Positions 1 to 9,509 of a DNA stretch of 64,000 nt are shown here, piece after piece (position 1 is the first letter of the stretch; each line of letters starts with the position of its first letter). The notes under the pieces were generated by a model, which worked only from the letters and a program-made list of their open reading frames with translations, was not told where the DNA came from and did no database searches. Both the position numbers and the translations under genes were made by a program. The stretch is from Candidatus Aalborgicola bjergmarkensis (lineage in GTDB: Bacteria > Pseudomonadota > Gammaproteobacteria > Burkholderiales > Burkholderiaceae_C): the NCBI GenBank assembly GCA_016708725.1, contig JADJFE010000032.1, forward strand, positions 277,759 to 341,758, in the 5' to 3' direction.

Positions 1-2
1 CG

Positions 3-3000
3 GGCAACATCCTGCGCATCGTTGTGTCGCAGGGCCGTGATGTGCTGGTGCTCAACCCCCGGCGCGCGCCCGACCGCTATGCCGACAACCACTGGAGCGG
101 GCCAGGGGGCACCTGGCTGCAATGGACCCAGGGCTCGCTGGCCGCGCGCCGCCCCAATGCGCACATGCTGTGCCATGTGTTCACCGAGCGCCCGGTATAC
201 CGGCCCGAAGAAAAGGTGTACGTCAAGGGTTATGTGCGCAAGCGCCTGCGCGGCGCCATTGCGCTGGCCGACGGCAGCGGTACGCTGGTGGTGGACGGGC
301 CGGGTGGGCTCACATGGCGCTATCCTGTCAAACTCTCTGCAGCGGGAAGTTTTGACATGGTGTTTGACGAAGCCAACAGCCCGACGGGCAACTACACGCT
401 CCATTTTGAACACCATAACCAACCTCAACCCAAGTGCGGGGCCGTGACCGTGTTGAAGGAAGCCTACCGCGCGCCCGAATTCGAATTGCGTTTGAACGCG
501 AGCGAGAAGGTGCCGCTGGACCGCGCCTTCAAGGTGCAGCTGGTTGCGCAGTACTACGCGGGCGGGCAGGCCGCCGGGCGGCCCGTGCGTTGGCGTGTGA
601 CCCAGTTTCCCTACGCCTGGACGCCCAACGCCCGACCGGGTTTCTTTTATTCGTCCGATGGCCGCTTTTCCGGGCGGGAACGCTTCCAGTCCAGCCCCGT
701 GCTGGAGCGCGAGGAACAGACCGACGCCCAGGGCGGCAGCAGCATCACCATCAACCCGGCGCTGGAGACCACCGGGCAGCCCCGCAGCTACGTCTTTGAG
801 GCCACGGTAACCGGCGCCGACGACCAGACGGTCAGCGCCACACAGCGCGTGCTGGCGCTGCCGGCCATCGTATTGGGTATCAAGACGCCGCGTTATTTCG
901 AACGCGCCAAAAGCGTCAGCCCGGAGATCATCGTGGTGGGGCCGGACGGCAACCTTGTTGCGCAGCAAGACGTTGTGGTGCGCCTGATCAAGCGGGAGTG
1001 GCATTCCCATTTGCAAGCGAGCGACTTTTCGCAAGGCGCAGCCAAGTATGTCACCGATGTGGTGGACAAGAAGATCACGGAACGCCAGGTCAAGAGTGGC
1101 ACGCAGCCTTTGCGGGTTGAATTGCCGCTGGACGGGGCCGGCGTGTACGTCGTCGAACTCGAAGCACACGATAAGCTGGGCCGTGCCCAGACCGTGGCGG
1201 TGGACCTGTACGCTGGCGGCGACGAGCCGGTCACCTGGGCGCGCCCATCCAGCGATGTATTCCAGGCCATGCCCGACAAGACGGCTTATGCGCCGGGCGA
1301 CACCGCCCACCTGGTCCTGCAAAGCCCGTTCCAGCAAGCGCAAGGCCTGGCCGTCATCGAAGCGCCCGACGGCAACCGCTACCAATGGTTCACCGTGAAG
1401 AATGGGGCCGCCACGGTGGATGTGCCCATACAAAAGAACTTTGTGCCCCGATTGCCGGTTCATCTGGTACTGATGCGCGGTCGTGTGCCGGGTGTGCCGG
1501 TGCAAGCTGGCAGCCGACTGGACCTGGGCAAACCCGCCACGGTGGCGGCCACCAGCTGGCTGAAAGTCGAACCCGTGGAACACCAGGTCAACGTGGCCCT
1601 GGAAAACCCGGCGCGCGCGCGCCCCGGTGAGACGGTCAAGGTCAAGATTTCGCTCTCCGACCGTGCCAGGAAGCCCGCATCCGGCGAAGCCACCCTGTGG
1701 CTGGTGGACCAGGCGGTGCTGGCACTGGGCAAGGAGCAACGGCTGGACCCGATCCCTGACTTCATCACGCCCGTGCAGTCGCGCACCACCGTGCAAGATA
1801 CCCGCAACTGGACGCTTGGCGTGCTGCCCTGGAACGAACAGCCCGGCGGCGACAAGGCCGCGAAAGAGGCCGACGAGGACCTGCTCGACAAGGTCACCGT
1901 GCGCCGCGAGTTCAAGACCGTGCCCTATTACAACCCCGCCATCGAGATCGGTCCCAACGGAACCACCACCGTCAGTGTGCAGCTCCCTGACAACCTGACC
2001 AATTTCAAGCTGCGGGCCAAGGTCGCAAGTGGCCCGGATCGCTTTGGCGTGGGGGTTGGACAGGTAGCGGTGCGCATGCCCCTGATCGTGCAGCCCGCGC
2101 TGCCGCGCTTTGTACGACCGGGAGACCGGTTCACCGCCGCCGCCATCGGCCGCGTGGTGGAAGGCGAGGGCGGAGCGGCCCAGGCGGAACTGCGGGTAAA
2201 GGGCGTGGAGCTGGCGGGCGAGTCCCGGCGCAGCATGCAGCTCAAGGCCAACGAACCCCAGCGCATCGAATACCAGGTGACGGTCCCCACACCGGCCACA
2301 TCGTCCCTATCGCCCACATCACCCAAGGGCGAGGCAGCGTCTGACAAGGTGGGCTTCACCTTCGGACTGGAGCGCAGCAGCGACAAGGCGCGGGATGCGT
2401 TTGACGTGCAACTGCCGGTACGCGCAGACCGCACCCTGCTGACCCAGCGCCGTCTGCTGGAAATCAAACCCGGAGAAAGTGCGGAAGTTGCCGCCATCAC
2501 CGAGGCCGCGCGCAGCGGGAGCATCCGCCGCACACTGCTGGCATCCGACCAGGTGGCCCTGGTGCGCATGGCCGCAGGGCTGAATTTCCTGCTGGCCTAT
2601 CCCCACCACTGCACCGAGCAAAGGGTCTCGCGCGCCTGGGCATTTCTGGCGCTGAAAGAATTTAATGACCGGCTGTACCGCGACGGGCAGGACAAGGAAC
2701 TCAAACGGGTCGTGCAGGACGTGCTGGTGTGGCTTCCCGGTGTGATCGACAGCAACGGCCTGGTCTCGTATTGGCCGGGCTCTGCCGGTTATGTTTCCCT
2801 GACCGCCTGGGTCACCGAGTTCCTGGTGGAAGCCCGCAAGGCCGGTTTCAGCGTCGAACAGGCCATCGTGGACCGCCTGGTGGCGTCCCTGCAGCAGGCG
2901 CTGCGCTCGGACTACACACACTTCATCAGCGGCGAATCCTATACCGAACGTGTCATGGCGCTGCGTGCATTGGCGGCAGCCGGGCGGCTCGATACGGCCT

Positions 3001-4079
3001 ACCTGGCGGAGCTGGCACGCCGCACGGAATACCTCAACCTCGAATCCAGCGCGCAGGTGCTGCGTTTGCTCAACGCATCCGGCGACAAGGCACCCGCGAC
3101 CCGGCAAGCCCTGAACAAGAAAGTGTGGGACGGCGTGGTGCTACGCCTGTTCCAGGGCCGTGAGGTCTATGGAGGTCTGCAAGAAGGGGGCGCCAGCCGC
3201 AATGGCCTGGTGCTGCCCAGCGAAACACGCACGCTGGCGGAAGTGGTCCGCGCCACGGCGGCTGCGCCCACGGCGGACCCGCGTCTGGCTTTGCTGGTGG
3301 ACGCCCTGGTCACGCTGGGACAGGACGATGGCTGGGGCTCGACCCAGGCCAACGCGGCGGCGCTGCTGGCGCTGTCGGACGTATTGAAGGGGCAAAGCAA
3401 GGCGTCCGGCACCGAGGTGCAGCGCCTCAAGGTCCACGACGGCACGCAGACGCACACCCTGGAGATTGGCGCTGCCACACCGCTGGTCAGTCTATCGGGC
3501 AACAGCGCAGGCAAACTGGTGCTCCAGTCAGAGGGCAGCAAACCGCTCATTGCCAGGGTGGAAACCAGTTATCTGCCGCAAGAATTGGGTTCGCAGGCAC
3601 CCGCCAACGCCAGTGGCTTTGTGGTCAACCGCGAGTTGCTGCACCAGAGCGCGGGTGGCGGCACACCCGAGCGGCAGCATCTGGCCCAACCCGGTACGCT
3701 GGTCAAGCTCCATGTGGGCGATGTGGTGGAAGACCATGTGGAGGTGGTCACCAATGCCAACCACACCCACGTTGCCGTGACCGTGCCACTGGCTGCGGGG
3801 CTGGAGCCACTCAATCCCAAACTGGCCACGGCACCGCCCGAAGCCACGCCCACGGGCAGCTTGACGCGAGAGCCCAGTTACGCCGCCTATCTGGATGACC
3901 AGGTGGTGTACTACTACGACCAGTTACCCAAAGGGGCCTATCACTTCTATTCCCGCACCCGTGCCACAGTCGCCGGACGCTTTACACAGCCCCAGGCCCG
4001 CGCAGAGCTGATGTATGACGCAGCGGTGCACGGCGCGTCCGTTGGCGCCACGGTGGAGGTGCGGGCGAAGGCCCCTTGA
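3..4079 (+). CDS. Alpha-2-macroglobulin family protein (YfhM-like), 5' partial
   Basis: The frame is open from base 3 and runs into the window edge, so the signal peptide and first domains are missing; the GTG at 24 is only the first in-window start codon. About 1,350 residues are visible. An early stretch RPVYRPEEKVYVKGY is typical of the MG2 region of bacterial alpha-2-macroglobulins. A CTEQ thioester motif (Cys codon at 2610) is preceded by a His pair and followed by a helical, thioester-domain-like region. Known family members are periplasmic or lipid-anchored protease traps. Bacterial homologues are often encoded next to penicillin-binding protein 1C, as here, where pbpC overlaps the stop by 4 bp; a role in protecting the envelope after murein damage is the usual inference. 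With the CTEQ retained, this is the thioester-containing (YfhM-like) rather than the YfaS-like subtype. Confidence 0.93.
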   Translation, partial: GNILRIVVSQGRDVLVLNPRRAPDRYADNHWSGPGGTWLQWTQGSLAARRPNAHMLCHVFTERPVYRPEEKVYVKGYVRKRLRGAIALADGSGTLVVDGPGGLTWRYPVKLSAAGSFDMVFDEANSPTGNYTLHFEHHNQPQPKCGAVTVLKEAYRAPEFELRLNASEKVPLDRAFKVQLVAQYYAGGQAAGRPVRWRVTQFPYAWTPNARPGFFYSSDGRFSGRERFQSSPVLEREEQTDAQGGSSITINPALETTGQPRSYVFEATVTGADDQTVSATQRVLALPAIVLGIKTPRYFERAKSVSPEIIVVGPDGNLVAQQDVVVRLIKREWHSHLQASDFSQGAAKYVTDVVDKKITERQVKSGTQPLRVELPLDGAGVYVVELEAHDKLGRAQTVAVDLYAGGDEPVTWARPSSDVFQAMPDKTAYAPGDTAHLVLQSPFQQAQGLAVIEAPDGNRYQWFTVKNGAATVDVPIQKNFVPRLPVHLVLMRGRVPGVPVQAGSRLDLGKPATVAATSWLKVEPVEHQVNVALENPARARPGETVKVKISLSDRARKPASGEATLWLVDQAVLALGKEQRLDPIPDFITPVQSRTTVQDTRNWTLGVLPWNEQPGGDKAAKEADEDLLDKVTVRREFKTVPYYNPAIEIGPNGTTTVSVQLPDNLTNFKLRAKVASGPDRFGVGVGQVAVRMPLIVQPALPRFVRPGDRFTAAAIGRVVEGEGGAAQAELRVKGVELAGESRRSMQLKANEPQRIEYQVTVPTPATSSLSPTSPKGEAASDKVGFTFGLERSSDKARDAFDVQLPVRADRTLLTQRRLLEIKPGESAEVAAITEAARSGSIRRTLLASDQVALVRMAAGLNFLLAYPHHCTEQRVSRAWAFLALKEFNDRLYRDGQDKELKRVVQDVLVWLPGVIDSNGLVSYWPGSAGYVSLTAWVTEFLVEARKAGFSVEQAIVDRLVASLQQALRSDYTHFISGESYTERVMALRALAAAGRLDTAYLAELARRTEYLNLESSAQVLRLLNASGDKAPATRQALNKKVWDGVVLRLFQGREVYGGLQEGGASRNGLVLPSETRTLAEVVRATAAAPTADPRLALLVDALVTLGQDDGWGSTQANAAALLALSDVLKGQSKASGTEVQRLKVHDGTQTHTLEIGAATPLVSLSGNSAGKLVLQSEGSKPLIARVETSYLPQELGSQAPANASGFVVNRELLHQSAGGGTPERQHLAQPGTLVKLHVGDVVEDHVEVVTNANHTHVAVTVPLAAGLEPLNPKLATAPPEATPTGSLTREPSYAAYLDDQVVYYYDQLPKGAYHFYSRTRATVAGRFTQPQARAELMYDAAVHGASVGATVEVRAKAP

Positions 4080-6565
4080 ACAGATTGCGCAGCATGCAGA
4101 TCGTGGCGTGGGCGCGTGCATCCGGCACCAGGTTCGGCACCAGGCTGTGCGCCCTCGGCTGCCTGATCGGATTGGTACTGCTGTTGCTGCTGCTGGTGGA
4201 CGCTGCCCGGCTGGACCTGGATGGTCCGGCGCCCTCGTTGCTATTGCTGGACCGGCAGGGCCGTTTCATCGCGGAAACGGCAGGTGTGTCAGGTGTGGCA
4301 GATACGGATAAGGGCTTTGGCTATTGGCCGTTGCAGGAACTGCCCCCCCGCGTGGTGGCCGCGACCCTGGCGCTGGAGGACCGGCGCTTTGCGACGCACC
4401 CCGGTGTTGACGTGCTGGCGCTGGCGCGTGCGGTGTACCAGAACCTCAGCCACCGCAGGCGGGTGTCGGGCGCGTCCACCATTGCCATGCAGCTGGCACG
4501 CGCACGTGCACCCGCATCCGCATCCGGTGGACGCAGCTACTGGAACAAAGTGCGTGAAGCCTGGCATGCGCTGGTGCTGACCGTGCGTTTTGGCCGCCAG
4601 GAAGTGCTGCACGCTTACCTGCGGCAGGTGCCATACGGGAACCGGGTGCATGGCATTGCCTATGCCGCGCGCCGTTACCTGGATAAGCCGGTGGCGGATT
4701 TGAGTTGGGCCGAGATCGCCTTTTTGTGCGCGATCCCCCAGGCGCCCAGCACCATGAACCCTTTCCGTGAAGACGGACGGCTGCGCGCCATCGCCCGTGG
4801 CCAGCGCTTGTTGCAGCAATTGCATGCACAGTCGGTCATAGGCCCTGGCGACTACGAATTTGCGCTACAGCAAATCCGCGACATTCGTCTGCCCCCGTTG
4901 ACGCCGCGCCCCGCCCATAGCCTGCACGCCGTGTTCAAACTCCAGCAGCTGCTGGCCACCGCACCCCCCGTGGGCGGCCCGGAGCCGTACCGCGTCGTCA
5001 CCACGCTGGACCTGGACGTGCAGCAGGAAGTGGCGGATCGCGCCGCAGAGGCGGTGGACCAATGGCGCAGCCAGGGCGTGGGCAATGCCGCCGTGATTTT
5101 GCTGGACCGTGCAACCAATGGCGTGCTGGCCTGGCTGGGCTCGACCAACTATTTCGACGCTGTTCAGGCCGGTGCCATCGACTTTGCCCGCACGCCGCGC
5201 TCACCCGGCAGCGCATTGAAGCCATTCTTCTATGCGCTGGCGCTGGAGCGGGGCCGCATCACACCCGCCAGCATCCTGGACGATCTACCGGACATGAGCG
5301 AGGGCATCGCCAATGCGGATCGCGCCTATCTTGGCCCCCTGTTGCCACGCCAGGCGCTGGCAAACTCCCGCAACGTACCGGCAGCGCGCTTGCTCAATGA
5401 ACTCGGTCTGCAAGACGGCTTTGACTTCCTGCGCGACCTTGAGCTGCACCACAACGCGCACGATGCCCCGTACTACGGATTGGGCCTGGTCATTGGTACC
5501 TTGCCGGTGACCCTGGAGAGTCTGGTCCAGGCCTACACGGTGCTGGCCCACGACGGCCAGTGGCGTGCGCTGCATTGGTACCACGGCCAGAGCACCAGCG
5601 TGCGGCAACTGTTGACTCCCGGTGTGGCACGGCTGGTGAGCCTTCAACTGGCCGATGCCAGCGCGCGTCTGCCCACCTTTCCACGCATGGGCAGCACCGA
5701 ATACCCGTTTCCGGTGGCCCTGAAGACCGGGTCGTCGCAAGGTCTGCGCGACGCCTGGACGGTGGCCTACTCGCGTCGCTACCTGTTGGGCGTCTGGGTG
5801 GGCCACCCGGACGCGCGCCCCATGCACGAGGTGAGCGGTGGCACACACGCAGCCGAGCTGGCGCACCGGATACTGACCCACCTCCACCGGGACCAGCGCC
5901 ATGGCTTTGCCGACCGGGGCTTTCCTGCCCCGCAGGGCTACCACCTGGTGCCTATTTGCGCACGGACCGGCAAGCGCGCCACACCGGCCTGTGACACGGT
6001 GTTTGCGGAGTGGTTCAAGCCCGGCCAGGAGCCGCAGCAGGAGGACGATGCACACCTGCGTCTGGCGGTGGATGTGCGCAACGGCCTGCTGGCCCACGCG
6101 GGCACACCGCAGCGTTTTGTGGAGCACAGAACCTTCATCAGCCTGCCGCCGCGCTATGCGCAATGGGCCGCGCAGTCCGGCCTGCCGCGCGCGCCGCAAA
6201 CCGTGAGCACGCTGGGTGAGAATGGACACCCAGCACTGCCAAACCATGTGCCGACCACACGCTTCACTGCGGACGGTCTGGTGATCCGCTCCCCGTCGCA
6301 GCCGCTGCGTATCCTCACACCCGGCAACGGCCTGCGTCTGATCCGTGACACCACGCTTCCCCCCGGACACAATACCATTGCTTTACAGGTGGAAGCAGAC
6401 CCTTCGGTGCCAGAAGTCTTGTGGAGCGTGGATGGGAAACCCTACAAACTCGCCCCCCACCCTTATGCGGTGCGCTGGCCATTGCAACCTGGTGAACACG
6501 TGATCCAGGCATCCGTCCCGAGCAGCCACGAATCCTCCGCGATGGTGCGTATCCGTGTGGATTGA
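4076..6565 (+). CDS. pbpC: Penicillin-binding protein 1C
   Basis: Bifunctional peptidoglycan synthase of 829 residues anchored by one N-terminal membrane segment (about residues 25-42). The glycosyltransferase (GT51) domain shows LEDRRFATHPGVD and then GASTIAMQLAR. The transpeptidase domain has the SxxK box in GSALKPF, the SxN box in SRNVPAA and the KTG box in KTGSSQGLRDAW. The C-terminal ~90 residues look like the PBP1C-specific C-terminal domain. The TTG at 4076 overlaps the macroglobulin stop (TTGA), suggesting translational coupling; an in-frame ATG lies at 4094. It converges on the hydrolase gene, with 31 bp between the stops. Confidence 0.95.
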   Translation: MNRLRSMQIVAWARASGTRFGTRLCALGCLIGLVLLLLLLVDAARLDLDGPAPSLLLLDRQGRFIAETAGVSGVADTDKGFGYWPLQELPPRVVAATLALEDRRFATHPGVDVLALARAVYQNLSHRRRVSGASTIAMQLARARAPASASGGRSYWNKVREAWHALVLTVRFGRQEVLHAYLRQVPYGNRVHGIAYAARRYLDKPVADLSWAEIAFLCAIPQAPSTMNPFREDGRLRAIARGQRLLQQLHAQSVIGPGDYEFALQQIRDIRLPPLTPRPAHSLHAVFKLQQLLATAPPVGGPEPYRVVTTLDLDVQQEVADRAAEAVDQWRSQGVGNAAVILLDRATNGVLAWLGSTNYFDAVQAGAIDFARTPRSPGSALKPFFYALALERGRITPASILDDLPDMSEGIANADRAYLGPLLPRQALANSRNVPAARLLNELGLQDGFDFLRDLELHHNAHDAPYYGLGLVIGTLPVTLESLVQAYTVLAHDGQWRALHWYHGQSTSVRQLLTPGVARLVSLQLADASARLPTFPRMGSTEYPFPVALKTGSSQGLRDAWTVAYSRRYLLGVWVGHPDARPMHEVSGGTHAAELAHRILTHLHRDQRHGFADRGFPAPQGYHLVPICARTGKRATPACDTVFAEWFKPGQEPQQEDDAHLRLAVDVRNGLLAHAGTPQRFVEHRTFISLPPRYAQWAAQSGLPRAPQTVSTLGENGHPALPNHVPTTRFTADGLVIRSPSQPLRILTPGNGLRLIRDTTLPPGHNTIALQVEADPSVPEVLWSVDGKPYKLAPHPYAVRWPLQPGEHVIQASVPSSHESSAMVRIRVD

Positions 6566-6596
6566 CACGGTGCAATCTTTGCCAGGACTGCCCGGA

Positions 6597-7742
6597 TCAA
6601 ACGACTTGCTTATCGTGGCGCAAAGCGGGGCATGCGTGCTCCAGAAATATGCGAATCTCTTCAAATCCTTGGCGCGCCTCGCTCAGATCGGGGTCAAAAA
6701 TGTGCCAGACGTGCACCATGCGATCCCAGGTTTGCAGCGTCACGGGCGATCCGGCGGCGCGGGCTTTGTGGGTGTAGCGCACGCTGTCGTCGCGTAGCAT
6801 TTCGCTGTCGCTGGCCTGAATCAGCGTTGGCGGCAGCCCGGAGAGATCACCAAAGACCGGGGATATCAGCGGATGGTTGGGGCGCATGCGGTTGCTCAAC
6901 CAACTCAGCCAAAGCAGTGCTGAACGCGGCACCCGGATGAGCTTGCCAAAGAGCGGACCCAGCATGGGGTCGGTTGCCAGGTTGGCGCGCAAACTGGGAC
7001 TGTCCAGCGTACCGTCGGTCGCCGGGGACAAGGCCACCACCGCGTCGGGCGCGCGCAAACGCTGGTCACGCACCCAGGCCATCAGCACCAGTGCCAGGTT
7101 GCCACCGGCAGAGTCCCCGGCAATGAAGACCGCGCTGGCCGCTTCAAGCGTATTCGGCCCGTGCACCAGCATCCAGCAGTAGGCACGGCGACAGTCTTCA
7201 ATGCCAACCCTGCGCGGGTGTTCGGGCATGAGCCGGTAGTCAATGGCCAGCACGGCCCCGCCGGTGATTTCTGCGAACCGGGCAGTGATGGCCCGGTGGC
7301 TGCGCGGGCTGCCCATGATCCAGGCGCCACCATGGATGTAGAGCGTGCGCCGGGAGCTATCGGCACCAGGCGCTTGCACCCACTCGGCGGCCATGCCAAG
7401 GACGTTGACTGGCGTGAATTGCACCGCAAAATGGCGATCCTTTGCCATATTGTCCATGTACTGCCGCAGCAAGCCCAGGTGCTGTGCGCGTGGCGTTCCA
7501 TGCAGCAACGTTGTGATGCCCCCCAGAGATGCAAGCACAGCCTGGTGCTCGGCATTGGGTGTGTTGCCGCTCGCAAAGCGCTGCCAGTACGCATGGCCGG
7601 TGCCACTGGTCAGATTTTTCAGGTTTTCCGGGCTATCCGGGTTATCAAAGAGATGCAGATCGGCACCGCGCAGAAAGAATGCCCCGATAAGCCAGACCAG
7701 CGCCAGTGCCGCAAGCACGCAGACCACGATCCATTCCGTCAC
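6597..7742 (-). CDS. Alpha/beta hydrolase, hormone-sensitive-lipase type
   Basis: Predicted carboxylesterase or acetyl-hydrolase of 381 residues. It has the HGGAW oxyanion-hole motif followed by the GDSAGG nucleophile elbow, and a C-terminal histidine region near MVHVWHIF. An N-terminal hydrophobic segment (WIVVCVLAALALVWLIGAFF) suggests a membrane anchor. I chose the GTG at 7742 because GGGAGGT lies just upstream; the frame stays open beyond it but only across repeat-rich intergenic DNA. Substrate is unknown. The gene stands alone, convergent with pbpC. Confidence 0.88.
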   Translation of the reverse strand: MTEWIVVCVLAALALVWLIGAFFLRGADLHLFDNPDSPENLKNLTSGTGHAYWQRFASGNTPNAEHQAVLASLGGITTLLHGTPRAQHLGLLRQYMDNMAKDRHFAVQFTPVNVLGMAAEWVQAPGADSSRRTLYIHGGAWIMGSPRSHRAITARFAEITGGAVLAIDYRLMPEHPRRVGIEDCRRAYCWMLVHGPNTLEAASAVFIAGDSAGGNLALVLMAWVRDQRLRAPDAVVALSPATDGTLDSPSLRANLATDPMLGPLFGKLIRVPRSALLWLSWLSNRMRPNHPLISPVFGDLSGLPPTLIQASDSEMLRDDSVRYTHKARAAGSPVTLQTWDRMVHVWHIFDPDLSEARQGFEEIRIFLEHACPALRHDKQVV

Positions 7743-7838
7743 GTCATACCTCCCGCAAAATTTCCTACCCCATTCTCCCATGCACAACCTATCCGAATTG
7801 GTATTCGAATCAGCGTACCGAGTTGGTATTCGAGCATA

Positions 7839-7857
7839 CCTGGGGCGGTGCCCCAGG
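7839..7857. repeat. Short palindrome, copy 1
   Basis: CCTGGGGCGGTGCCCCAGG has perfect 8-bp arms around GGT. The same sequence occurs at 9367-9385 and, reversed, at 9482-9500, so it is a dispersed REP-like palindrome. Confidence 0.75.
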
Positions 7858-7890
7858 AACGCACCCGGAACGCGCCCCAGAAACTCATCA

Positions 7891-7929
7891 ATTGATAGCT
7901 GTCCCCGCACATTCCATAAGGGCCACAAC
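7891..7929 (+). repeat. Short intergenic repeat (TAGCTG...CCATAAGG)
   Basis: ATTGATAGCTGTCCCCGCAC followed by ATTCCATAAGGGCCACAACC. This is one of at least nine copies in the window, always in non-coding gaps, and it resembles one end of the MITE-like element described elsewhere in this annotation. Confidence 0.6.
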
Positions 7930-8033
7930 CAGATTCCGGCATTATTTCCGCATTGTTTTGGCCCATCACACCACCAATTTCCCCCTACCCGGCGGCTGGC
8001 GGCCAGTGTATGGCAGCATTTTATTGTGCCAAT

Positions 8034-8070
8034 CGGCTTGCAAGGCTTATGGGATGTGCGGTGGCAGCTC
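8034..8070 (-). repeat. Short intergenic repeat
   Basis: Reverse-orientation copy (GGCTTATGGGATGTGCGGTG then GCAGCTC), close to 10806-10842, with which it also shares the following CTTTTTGTGAG. It sits just past the 3' end of the Fic gene. Confidence 0.6.
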
Positions 8071-8091
8071 TCTTTTTGTGAGTATATGCCT

Positions 8092-9210
8092 TTACTGGTA
8101 GGCAATCACCGTGTTGTCGTCCCGTGTCAGCAGCTGTATCAGTTTGGGGTGGATGAAGAGTTTCTCTCGTCCCACGGTTCTTTCCTCCAGCACGCCGATT
8201 GCAACGAGCTGCTTGAGATAGCGCGAGGCTGCCTGGCGGGCGGTGATGTCCTTTTCGACGAGGTCCTGGATGCGGCAATAAGGTAGATCAAAAATCAAGT
8301 CCACCAACTCACGGCTATAGATTTTCGGTGCGGCCTGCTTCAGGTGCGTGACGGTCAGTGCCGACAGATTCCGAATGGCTGAAATCTTCGCCGTCGTCCA
8401 GCGTGCCGTATCTTCAATGCCCTGGAGCACATAGAGAATCCACGGCTCCCATGCCTGGCTGCGTGTGACATCGAGCAATAGCCGGTAATACGCGGCCTTG
8501 TTCCTGATGATGTAGCGGCTGAGATACAGAATCGGCAGGGTCAGCAAATCTTCCTGGATCAGGTACAGGCTATTCAAAACACGTCCGGTGCGGCCATTGC
8601 CATCGGTGAAAGGGTGGATCGCCTCGAACTGATAATGTCCGACCGCCATGCGGACCAAGGGGTCTGTATCACGTGCTTCATGCAAATAGCGTTCCCAGTT
8701 GGCCAGTTTCGATCTCAGCACATCTTCCCCAACAGGCGGGGTATAAATCACTTCCCCGGTCGCCTGGTTGGCAAGCGCAGTCCCCGGAATGCGCCGCACC
8801 TGCATGTCAACACCCTTGATGCGTGTGCATATCTGTTCTGCCGTGCGGGTGTTCAGTGGGGTTTGCCTGAGTGCCCGAAACCCTTCCAGCAACGCGCTAC
8901 TGTGGCGCAGGGCTTCGCGGGTCGCCGGGTCGGCATGCTCAGAGACACTTTGGTATTGAAACAGCCGGTCGCTCGTGGTGATGATGTTTTCAATTTCAGA
9001 GCTGGCCTGCGCTTCCAGCAGTGGCAGGGCATTGATGAGCACGCCCTGGTTGGGGATCAGCTCGGCGGCCTGCTTGAGTTCCGCCAGCGCTGCCCGTGCG
9101 GCAATACACTGCTTGAGCACCGGGCGCGTTTCCACCTCTGTGGCTGGTGGTAAAGGCGGCAAATCGTTGTAAGGCTGGTCTGGGCGCCAATGGGTCGTGG
9201 TCATGGTCAT
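8092..9210 (-). CDS. Fic family protein (predicted AMPylase)
   Basis: Fic-domain protein of 372 residues. The catalytic motif HPFTDGNGRTGR is complete, including the His and the nucleotide-binding Asn and Arg. An N-terminal inhibitory motif fitting (S/T)xxxE(G/N) is present in SSEIEN, so it is self-inhibited by an N-terminal helix (class II). The C-terminal ~80 residues, around the stretch YCRIQDLVEKDITARQAASR, look like a winged helix, as in many stand-alone Fic proteins. The start at the double ATG (9210/9204) is chosen because the protein family begins near the PLPP stretch; the longer frame runs through the operator-like repeats. Known members transfer AMP to protein hydroxyls; the target here is unknown. 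Confidence 0.9.
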   Translation of the reverse strand: MTMTTTHWRPDQPYNDLPPLPPATEVETRPVLKQCIAARAALAELKQAAELIPNQGVLINALPLLEAQASSEIENIITTSDRLFQYQSVSEHADPATREALRHSSALLEGFRALRQTPLNTRTAEQICTRIKGVDMQVRRIPGTALANQATGEVIYTPPVGEDVLRSKLANWERYLHEARDTDPLVRMAVGHYQFEAIHPFTDGNGRTGRVLNSLYLIQEDLLTLPILYLSRYIIRNKAAYYRLLLDVTRSQAWEPWILYVLQGIEDTARWTTAKISAIRNLSALTVTHLKQAAPKIYSRELVDLIFDLPYCRIQDLVEKDITARQAASRYLKQLVAIGVLEERTVGREKLFIHPKLIQLLTRDDNTVIAYQ

Positions 9211-9234
9211 GGTTTGGGTTGAATCCTTGCAATT

Positions 9235-9309
9235 TTGCGACACATGATATGTCGCTGGCGGCGACATATCTGCCAGACGTGTCGCTATTTTCACGAAATT
9301 GCGACACAT
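9235..9309. promoter_or_regulatory. Operator-like cluster upstream of the Fic gene
   Basis: A perfect 10-bp inverted repeat GATATGTCGC (9246-9255) and GCGACATATC (9261-9270) is separated by 5 bp. It is flanked by two direct copies of TTGCGACACAT (9235-9245 and 9299-9309), with a further TGTCGC at 9280-9285. All share the core TGTCGC/GCGACA. The cluster sits 25-100 bp upstream of the Fic start, so a repressor site is likely, possibly bound by the Fic protein's own winged helix (inference). Confidence 0.6.
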
Positions 9310-9364
9310 AATCCCTGCGTGAAAAAGACCGCATGGCCGGTAGGCAAAATGATTCGCCACGGCA

Positions 9365-9501
9365 TACCTGGGGCGGTGCCCCAGGCTGGTATGTGGTCGG
9401 GCCTTTGGCCCTGCAAAATCGGACGTGCCCGTTTACCCGTTTGTCCGTTTCTTGCGCGCCAACGGCGCAACCGCATACCAGCCTGGGGCACCGCCCCAGG
9501 A
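9365..9501. repeat. Inverted pair of the CCTGGGGC palindrome
   Basis: Two copies of the 19-bp palindrome (9367-9385 and 9482-9500) lie head to head. Flanking bases GCTGGTATG and CATACCAGC extend the inverted repeat to about 28 bp on each side of an ~80-bp spacer. No gene is seen between 9211 and 9509. Confidence 0.65.
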
Positions 9502-9509
9502 ACTCAGGT

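Larger units (their letters stand above)
7743..8091. other. Intergenic region with repeats, no gene seen
   Basis: About 350 bp without a convincing gene. It contains a near-perfect direct repeat (TTGGTATTCGA twice, about 7799-7835), one copy of the CCTGGGGCGGTGCCCCAGG palindrome, and two copies of the short TAGCTG/CATAAGG repeat in opposite orientations. Confidence 0.7.

Noticed and set aside
5285..6370. A 361-codon minus-strand frame inside pbpC
   Set aside because: It is antisense to a well-supported pbpC; no recognisable motifs and typical GC-rich shadow composition.
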